Under the pieces are notes generated by a model. The model saw nothing but the letters and a program-made list of their open reading frames with translations, did no database searches and was not told the origin of the DNA. The translations under genes were made by a program, and so were the position numbers. This document shows, one piece after another, positions 56,147 through 64,000 of a DNA stretch of 64,000 nucleotides. Origin of the DNA: Erodium maritimum (lineage: Eukaryota > Streptophyta > Magnoliopsida > Geraniales > Geraniaceae); the NCBI GenBank assembly GCA_963921825.1, contig OY997592.1, positions 59,664,336-59,728,335 of the forward strand. The letters run 5' to 3'. Position 1 is the first letter of the stretch; every line of letters starts with the position of its first letter.

Positions 56147-59100
56147 ATCACATTCTAATTTCTAAAGCAATTGATCAAGTGAACTGTTAAGTATAGAAAG
56201 CTCGATACAGAAATGCTCCAAAAAATTTATGTCTGAATCAAATCATGATGTTTTAGGGAATATCTGTATGCACAAGCACGCCGGACAATACCACGGGCCA
56301 TGCATGTGGACCAAGAACTAATGGGGATATAACACAATGGGTCGCAGGTCCAATATCAAATTGGCCACGGTCTCTGTATAGCTTGAACAGTATATATACA
56401 TAAACAGGTCAACGTTCCTCAAAATCTATAATTTCAGCGCCTGAATGAAGATCGTGTGTATGGTGATAAATTGTGATGACAAAATCAAATGCTACCAAGT
56501 TGAAACAGACCTGAATGTTTCAGGATCATTTGGATTTCCAAAAAGTGAATGTTTCCACTGCCCACCGCCATCTGAATCAGTGAAGGAGTTCACAACATCG
56601 ACCTAAAGTATGTAAGGGAATCAATAGCAGAAACATAGGATTTTAGCAAAGTTTACTTGGCCAAGTAGTTAAGTGTTGATCTTTGGTCAGGTTGATCCAG
56701 TGACCGGGGGTTTAAGATACGGGGTGATTGTAAACTAAACTGGGAAGCAGACTAAGAAAAGTTCATGATATGAAATTGTGTTCCAACACTATAGTCTTAC
56801 ACTTGCGATGGTATCGTAAGAAATTGTTTTGTGTATGATAAACCTCATTACCTGCATATTAACCCTAGCAGAAAACTTGATAAGCCCTTCTTCAGATATT
56901 TTCTCAGGTGCAGTTTTCCCCCTAACACCCTTAGTGATGAGCTTAGTAGAATGTCCACCTTTGGAACGCTCACTTAACGCTTCATCAAAGTGCATCTACA
57001 TCCCAAAAGAATACCAATAAACTATGAACCAAGTACCACACAAACAGGAAGTGGTGCAGACAAAAACGGCTAGTCACAAATATATTATGACCCAACAATT
57101 CAAGAACTATGGCTGCGTATTTATGTTAAGAGGGATTTTCCAGTAATGAGGTTCAAAATTGACCCAAAGCAGATGGTATGGAGCCATCTTGAAACTTTCC
57201 TAGTTTCACTATTTATTATCATATTCTTTGTGGGAAGACATTGCAATATTTCTTCTATTTATGAATGTACTTGTAATTAGTATTGAGGAGTGGAAAAGTC
57301 ACCATTAATGATCCCTTCATTAATGGAGTAGTTGAAGAGTCCCAATACTTGTGTATATATATTAGTCACTTGTGTATTATCAAAACAAGTTGAATGAGAA
57401 CATATTTTCTCATTTCTACATGGTATCAGAGTTGTGGTTATCAGCTCTGTGGGGTTGGGAAATTTAGGAGTGAGCCTTCATTGTGCCGGGTGTGCACATT
57501 CGGTGTGTCTTTCTTTTTCGTTCGTTTTCTGTTCTCACCCCCTATCCCATAAGATAGAGGATATTTTGGGTTTCCTACGTCTGAAATCACAGAGCCATCT
57601 GACCCCAACCGGAGTTGCACTTGCCGGGACAAGTTATTGTTGTTTGGGAACTGTTTTAGCTTATTTACGAAGTTCCAGACGCTTTTTTCACTCACCTCCG
57701 GCGAGTGAGGTCTCTACAAGGCATAACCGGCCATTCTGGAGTTTCTGGAAATTTTCGCCGCCGCGCACAGCCGCGCGTGAGCCCCACGCGCCGCCACCTG
57801 CCACCGCGCGTGAGCCCCACGTGCCGCCGTCTACCACCGCGCGTGACTACACGCGCCGCCGTCCGCCGCCGCCCCGTGCCCAGTGAAAATCAGTGCTGGT
57901 ATTTCCTCGTTTGCTGCCTAATCCGGGTATTTTCCATCCGTTATTATTCGATTCTACTCTATTTATTTGAATGAACAAAGAGACCAAGAGTTCCATCATG
58001 ATGGAAGGAAACCCTATGCCTTGGAATCAAGAACTACGATCTGTTGGTTATCGAACAATCACTCTATCTGCTGTTGAGTATGACCAATTTCGTCAATACC
58101 AGAAGACACTCATGCGCTCATCTCACTTTGTCGCCTCTGCCGCCGAGTCAGGTAATCTACCTATGTGTTCCATTTCATCACCATCCTCTTCCCAATGGGT
58201 CCTTGATTCTGGTGCCACAGATCACATGACAGGTAACCCTAAATTACTTAACACTTATAAGCCTCATTCTTCGTGTTCTTCTGTAACACTAGCTGATGGG
58301 TCTGAGCGTTTGGTTCTCGGTTCTGGGACAGCCCACGTTACACCGTCCATTTCCTTACCTTCTGTCTTAAGTTTGCCTGGATTTTCTTTTAATCTGTTGT
58401 CTATCAGTAAAATAACTCGGGCCCTCAATTGTTGTGTCTCATTTTACCCTGATCATTGTTTGTTTCAGGATCTTTTGACGAAGCGAATTATTGGCGAAGG
58501 ACATGTATCAGGGGGGCTTTACATTATGGATACCCAAAGACCTGCACCACCAATCGCTTGTTCAGCCTCCTTAACCCTGCTTGAAGCTCACTGTCGTTCC
58601 GGCCACCCATCACTTCCGATTTTGAAGCGCCTCTATCCCTAGTTTGAAAAGGTACATTCCTTCGATTGTGAAGCATGTCGGTTTGCTAAACATCATCGTC
58701 TCCCTTTTACTCCTAGAGTCAAGAAAAGAGTTTGTTCCCCTTTTGAATTAGTTCACTCTGATGTTTGGGGTCCGTCACCCGTGGTGTCTAAAACTGGGGT
58801 TCAATATTTTGTCTCTTTTGTGGATGATTTTTCCCGAACTACATGGCTTTATTTCATGAAAAACCGTTCTGAGTTATTTTCTCATTTTACTGCTTTTTGT
58901 GCTGAAATACAAACTCAGTTTGGTACTAAAGTTCGTATCTTGAGAAGTGACAATGCAAAAGAATATTTTTTTGCGCCATTCACTACTTATATGGCTCAGA
59001 ATGGTATCCTTCATGAATCGTCTTGTGTTGACACTCCATCTCAAAATGGGGTTGCTGAAAGAAAAAATAGACATCTGCTTGAAACTGCAAGAGCCCTTTT

Positions 59101-62100
59101 ATTTCAGACTCATGTGCCAAAATATTTTTGGGCTGACGCAGTCTCCACTGCGTGTTTTCTCATTAATCGTATGCCTTCGTCTGTCCTTCAAGGTAACATC
59201 CCGTATCAAGTCTTATTCCCCACCAAACCTCTCTTTCCTATTACTCCTCGTATCTTTGGGAGTACATGTTTTGTCCGTGATGTTCGCCCTAGTCACACAA
59301 AACTGGATCCAAAATCGGTCAAGTGTGTTTTCTTGGGGTACTCTCGGTTACAGAAAGGATATCGTTGTTATTGTCCAGATCTCCACCGATATCTTGTCTC
59401 CATTGATGTCACTTTTATGGAGCATTGTCCTTTCTTTTATTTGGCCATTCCTCGTACTCCAAGACAGGGGGAGAACGATGACTTGTTAGTTTACTACATC
59501 TCTCATCGAGAACGGATTGTACCTACACCTACCACTACGCCAACACCATCTATGCATACTGTTCCGAATCCACCACCACCACCGCCGCCATTGCCAATCC
59601 GATACATTTATTCCCGACGACAGGCCCCTCCCGCTACACAGGCACCACCCGCTACTCAAGCCCCTCCCGCTACACAGGCACCACCCGTTACTCAAGCCCC
59701 TCCCGCTGCATGTCCAGAGCCGAGTTCCTCTTCGCCAACAGATCCTGATGATGATCTCCCCATCGCCCTTCGTAAAGGTAAACGACAGTGTACGTATCCT
59801 ATCTCTTCGTTTGTGTCATATAATCAGTTGTCTCCTATGTCGTGTTCCTTTATTGCCTCTCTTGATTCAGTTTCGGTTCCTAAAACTCTTCATGAGGCTT
59901 TATCCCATCCTGGCTGGTGTTCAGCGATGACAAAAGAGATGAGTGCATTGGATGCTAATGGTACTTGGCGATTGGTTCCGCTGCCTCACGGGAAAAAGGC
60001 TATTGGTTGTAAGTGGGTATTTGCTACTAAATTCAACTCTGATGGTTCTGTAGCCCGTCTTAAGGCTCGCCTCGTGGCTAAAGGCTTCGCTCAAACTTAT
60101 GGGGTGGATTACTCGGATACTTTCTCTCTTGTTGCTAAACTGACTTCTGTGCGATTGTTTATCTCTTTGGCAGCCACGTATGATTGGCCATTATACCAAC
60201 TAGATATCAAAAATGCTTTCTTGCATGGGGACTTGCATGAGGAAGTTTATATGGAGCAACCTCCAGGTTTTGTTGCTCAGGGGGAGTCTGGACTGGTATG
60301 TCATCTTCAGAAATCATTATATGGGCTCAAACAAAGTCCTCGAGCGTGGTTTGGAAAGTTTAGCCAAGCAGTGAAAAAGTTTGGAATGAACAAGAGCAAG
60401 TCCGATCATTCTGTGTTTTACAGGAGCTCTCTAGCAGGTGTTATTCTCCTAGTGGTATATGTGGATGATATTGTTATCACCGGCAGCGATAAGGTGGGCA
60501 TCTCTTCGTTGAAGTCGTTTCTCCACAGTCAATTCAGTACCAAAGATTTGGGTGTCTTAAAGTACTTTCTGGGAGTAGAAGTATCAAGAAGCAAGAAGGG
60601 AATTTTCTTATCTCAGAGAAAATATGTGTTGGACTTGTTAACAGAAACTGGAAAGCTAGGAGTCAAGCCATGTTCTGCCCCAATGCCTCAAAATACACAA
60701 CTCATGAAAGAAGGAGAATTGTTTGAAAATCCAGAAAGGTATAGAAGAGTTGTGGGGAAACTAAACTATCTTACAGTAACCCGGCCTGACATTGCACTCA
60801 GTGAGCATTGTAAGCCAGTTTATGTCTTCCCCTACAGTCGAGCATTGGGCCGCACTCGAACATATCCTGGGTTATCTAAAAGGAGCACTTGGACGAGGTA
60901 TACTCTATCAGAATCATGGTCATACTCATATAGAGTGTTTTACAGATGCAGATTGGGCAGGATGCAAGATTGATCTTCGATCTACTTCAGGGTACTGTGT
61001 ATTCGTAGGAGGCAATTTGGTCTCATGGAAAAGTAAGAAACAAAATGTAGTTTCTCGATCTAGTGCTGAATCGGAATACAGAGCCATGGCCCAGTCTGTA
61101 AGTGAAATAATGTGGATCTACCAACTCCTTTCAGAACTTGGTCTCAAAGTCTCCATGCCCGCAAAATTATGGTGTGATAATCAAGCTGCTCTTCATATTG
61201 CCTCAAATCCCGTGTTTCATGAACGAACCAAGCATATCGAGATTGATTGTCATTTCGTCCGTGAAAAACTTCAGCAAAATTTGATTACCACCGCATATGT
61301 GAAAACAGGAGATCAATTAGGGGACTTATTCACTAAAGCACTTCCAGGTACTAGAGTTGATTACCTTTGTAACAAGTTGGGCATGATTAATATCTATGCC
61401 TCAGCTTGAGGGGGAGTGTAATTAGTATTGAGGAGTGGAAAAGTCACCATTAATGATCCCTTCATTAATGGAGTAGTTGAAGAGTCCCAATACTTGTGTA
61501 TATATATTAGTCACTTGTGTATTATCAAAACAAGTTGAATGAGAACATATTTTCTCATTTCTACAGTACTAGATGAAATTTAGTTCAAGTTCCATTCTAC
61601 GCATGTTCTATAAGAATTTGAAAAGAATGGAGGGTCAAAGAGCTGCAATGTAACTCCTATTTGGCGATGATTGACTAAACAGGGAAAGAACCTAGCTTCA
61701 CACTTCAGGATAGGGTTATTCATGCAAACCGTATAAAGAATCACAGCGTACACTGTTCTCAGAAACATTATGCTGAAGTTAAAAAATAGGAGCATTGATG
61801 ATTGTGAGTTTAGGGAGCTTGGTGAGTTGAGTATAGGCCTCCCTAAGGATGCATAAAGAAGCGAGAGCATGGAAGCAACAGAAGAACAAGGAACAGGTTT
61901 GGTACAGCAAACTGAGCTAATTCAATCAGTATTTGCAGTATAACTTTTCATAGTTATCATGATAGATCTTTCTGACCTTTCAAATGTGTAATTATGAAGA
62001 TATCATCAACCTAATCTCTAGTAATAACTGAAAACTTACCTTAGCATGTTCTAAATGTCTGATAGCTTCTTCTTGCGAAGAAGAATTCATAAATAGCTGA

Positions 62101-63991
62101 ATGCAGCAAAGCCCGGCAGCAAAATGATCCTTCTTGATAACCTGAGCCATCAAGTATTTAAGTAAACCCGATCAAACAAAATCTCAAGGTCAAGGTATAA
62201 CACCCCATTATGTTGAGATTCAATCACTAAAGGACAGAAAATGCTGGTTCCTCAGACTTGGTTTCCAAAAGCAGTGCAGAATCCTACCTATAGTAGATAG
62301 ATACTATCACATACATTGATAAGTAGAATGCTATGTAGGACAGAAAACACAAGAACAAATAAGTTCAAAACCATGATTCTCACCTATAAGAAAAACTGCT
62401 CCAGGCAGCCAGTTAAAATACATTATTTATATTCGAATATTAATTACGAACTAATATTTATGAACAGGTGAAAAGAGAATATAATATACCTGAAATTTGT
62501 ACAAATAATTGAAATGTTTATGTGTTTCACAGTAGATGCATATACGGCTGAGGGCTGTGGCCATGTACTGATTTACTGCTACCTCTTGTGGTGTTGTGGA
62601 TGCCATTTTTGTTGAAACTACTTCCTCCAAAGTTGGCATTGCACTATGGTCAACGCACAGGTCACATAAATCATCAATGCTCCCATAGTCAGTTGATAAA
62701 GGATCTGATCTCTGAGGGGATGAAGATGAAGTTACTGCTCCCGGTGATGATGGTGATTGAGAAGGTGCAGGAGCCATATCAAGAGGAAAGAACAAGCAGC
62801 AAGCATCATTGAAGTGACCATGCTTGAACATAAAATCCAGCAAATGCTGACGTGCATACTGCAAAACAAGATGTAAAACTATTTCTTAGATCAAAATTCC
62901 ATATTGAACATGAAAAAACAAAAATTGTAAGGTCACTTCCTGTAAGTTTTAACAATAAAGCTTATAAAAGTCAATAGGTTAAAACAAATATATTACACAG
63001 CGTATTGTGCCCTTTAGAGTTTCAATTTTATGAGAACTTAGATAGTGTTTCGAGTTTGTGTCCTTTGCAAAATAAAAATGAATGGAAATTTGCACAACTA
63101 AACAAGGTTTTTACTTCGGCGTTGACTTACTTCCTGTAAATAATGAACACATTCAAGGTATCGAATGTTATCCAAGTTGCTGCGCGGTCCATCTTCAAAG
63201 TGTGGAGTATATGAAGAATTATTGTTAGAAGACTCTTGAGAGCCCCTTGATTTCTCTGAACGTGGAAAGGTAGATGGCATGTACAGAATATTCAGATATG
63301 AATCAGCAGACAGGGAATCATCTAAGATAGTTGGAGCACGTGTAGACAAATGTTCGTACCTGGAATGATGTTGCATCAGCTAGAACGTATTCAACTGTAT
63401 AAAATGAATTTTTGTTTTAAATCATTTCTTCTTGTAACTATCTATGAGAGGGAAAAGGTAATAGTGATCCACCAAAAGAATTTAATTACGACAAAATCCT
63501 ATACGATTCAGTAATCCAGTCCTCGTCAAATGCATCCACTATAAGTAGTAGCATAAGATTACTAATTGTGAAATCGAAGGATCACACCTTCACAACACTA
63601 TGCAGTACTAACATGTTAATGATAAGACATCAACAAAGCACCAAAAAATCATGGCATTTTACTACAGGAATTTATATTTTAAGAGTTTTGAGGCATCTTA
63701 CATGGACCGAACAACTGAAACATCAGCTGCTGGACCTCCTTCTATTGTATTGATAATCTCGAGAACAAGAGGTACATGATCACCTTTGTGCAATTGAAGA
63801 GCTTGCCTGGAGACCACCAGAAAAGCAGTAAAGAACTAGATCACTCTGAATCCACCATTTTTTTTAAGAAACATCAATTTTTTTTTAAGAAACATCAAAT
63901 TTACGTACTTAAACTTCACACGAGCCTGCGCGTAGTGCTCAGTTCGAATCAAAGCATGCCCCCATGCAATCCATACCGGAAGCACATCAAT
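54526..63991 (-). CDS. ZFYVE26/spastizin-like protein, C-terminal part (last 12 exons, about 524 residues); 5' end outside window
   Basis: Exons: 63909-63991, 63702-63806, 63131-63359, 62490-62858, 62040-62141, 56852-56995, 56511-56602, 55957-56039, 55742-55857, 55319-55404, 55009-55108, 54526-54591; all GT-AG, frames consistent. It matches, from memory, the Arabidopsis 'zinc finger FYVE domain protein' of about 2,500 residues related to human ZFYVE26, with VWIAWGHAL, AADVSVVRSMYEHLS, ETLVEKNFDLAFQVIYEF, YAGVASALAEKKKG and ASRSGSVADVQYVAHQ, ending CKQWLAQCT. This is the helical-repeat C-terminus; the FYVE region lies upstream, outside the window. Animal ZFYVE26 acts in endosome/lysosome recycling with spatacsin and AP-5; the plant role is inferred. 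Intron 56996-62039 contains copia element C in antisense; the coding frame is not broken. Confidence 0.9.
54761..54876. repeat. Tandem duplication, two 58-bp units, in the last intron of the ZFYVE26-like gene
   Basis: TCATATAGATTGGAGACCAC starts each unit (54761-54818 and 54819-54876). The two copies look identical, so the duplication is recent. A partial third start (TCATATT) follows. Confidence 0.95.
56083..56138. repeat. (TA)n microsatellite in an intron of the ZFYVE26-like gene
   Basis: About 27 uninterrupted AT/TA units, between the exons at 55957-56039 and 56511-56602. Confidence 0.95.
57272..57420 (+). mobile_element. Copia element C, 5' LTR (149 bp)
   Basis: Begins TGTAATTAGTATTGAGGAG and ends CTCATTTCTACA. 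GTACT precedes it (57267-57271) and is repeated after the 3' LTR (61566-61570). By eye it is identical to the 3' LTR. A TGGTATCAGAG primer binding site follows at once (57421-57431). Confidence 0.95.
57421..57970 (+). mobile_element. Copia element C, leader without gag
   Basis: Between the primer site and the pol frame there is a GC-rich leader with a frame of 150 codons (57434-57886) that looks non-coding. Its 3' half is a low-complexity repeat of GCGCGTGAGCCCCACG phrases (about 57765-57850). No capsid or CCHC zinc-knuckle motif is present, so gag has been removed. Confidence 0.7.
57971..61409 (+). pseudogene. Copia element C, pol polyprotein with one stop and one frameshift
   Basis: The frame opens just before a post-gag linker, then gives protease WVLDSGATDHMTG (about 58195-58235), pre-integrase, and a TAG at 58640-58642. 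It continues in the same frame with integrase (HSDVWGP, DNAKEY, GVAERKNR; 58760-59450), a proline-rich linker with APPATQ repeats, reverse transcriptase (KARLVAKGFAQTYGVDYSD; YVDDIVITG near 60455) and RNase H. Near 60795 two bases seem to be missing after RPDIA, and the RNase H frame (to 61409) is shifted. Catalytic motifs are otherwise intact. The PPT and pol style suggest the Ale/Retrofit side of copia. Confidence 0.9.
59624..59705 (+). repeat. Minisatellite in the copia C pol linker
   Basis: Units of 18 bases (GCACCACCCGCTACTCAA and CCTCCCGCTACACAGGCA types), in pairs of 36, encode a repeated APPATQ peptide between integrase and reverse transcriptase. In frame, so tolerated by the polyprotein. 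Confidence 0.85.
61404..61565 (+). mobile_element. Copia element C, polypurine tract and 3' LTR (149 bp)
   Basis: GCTTGAGGGGGAG at 61404-61416 is the polypurine tract; the LTR runs 61417-61565 and is followed by GTACT (61566-61570). By eye the two LTRs match at all 149 positions. Confidence 0.95.
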
Positions 63992-64000
63992 CTGAAAGAA

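Noticed and set aside
57434-57886. 150-codon frame at the start of copia C, first considered as gag
   Set aside because: No capsid or zinc-knuckle motif; second half is a GCGCGTGAGCCC-type repeat; better explained as leader left after gag deletion.

Overview
This is a 64 kb piece of a plant nuclear genome, almost certainly a eudicot. The genes carry introns with GT-AG splicing, and the recognisable proteins are plant families (KC1-type Shaker potassium channel, alliinase/tryptophan-aminotransferase-related enzyme, plant ZFYVE26/spastizin homologue). Most of the rest is layered plant transposons: Ty1/copia, a gypsy-type LTR, L1 LINEs, hAT, MULE and PIF/Harbinger. I cannot name the species. There are four genuine host genes; I saw no bacterial-type operon, CRISPR array, rRNA gene or tRNA gene.

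Layout. 1-11,300: repeats only: a long LTR of a minus-strand retrotransposon (241-2884), an L1 LINE with an inverted 5' end between perfect 16-bp target duplications (3602-7015), several antisense poly(A)-tailed LINE-like pieces, and an L1 ORF1 relic. 11,340-21,646: a Tork-like copia element (A) split by a second copia element (B, 14,948-20,940), both on the minus strand and both decayed. 21,887-24,461: a five-exon alliinase/TAR-like gene (minus) with a MITE 13 nt inside one intron. 25,157-40,522: a transposon field with two nested pairs (hAT inside a long-TIR element; MULE-type MITE inside a hAT element), LINEs and MITEs, all with target duplications I could read directly in most cases.

40,767-43,460: a small three-exon gene for a 93-residue coiled-coil protein (plus), convergent with a complete 13-exon KC1/KAT3-like potassium-channel subunit gene (43,641-50,021, minus, 628 codons). 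50,407-53,109: two Harbinger-type elements, one carrying only the Myb/SANT-like ORF1. 54,526-63,991: the last twelve exons (about 524 residues) of a ZFYVE26/spastizin-like gene (minus), whose 5' part lies beyond the window. One of its introns holds an antisense copia element (C, 57,272-61,565) whose two 149-bp LTRs appear identical, so it is a very young insertion, although the element lacks gag and has a stop codon and a frameshift in pol.

The host genes do not form a pathway. TAR-like: cytosolic or secretory PLP enzyme. KC1: plasma-membrane K+ channel regulation. ZFYVE26: endosome/lysosome trafficking. The main interest lies in the dated layering of transposons, the mobilisation of defective elements, and changes in the voltage sensor of the KC1-like channel. 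I found no clear case for a wholly new biological system.
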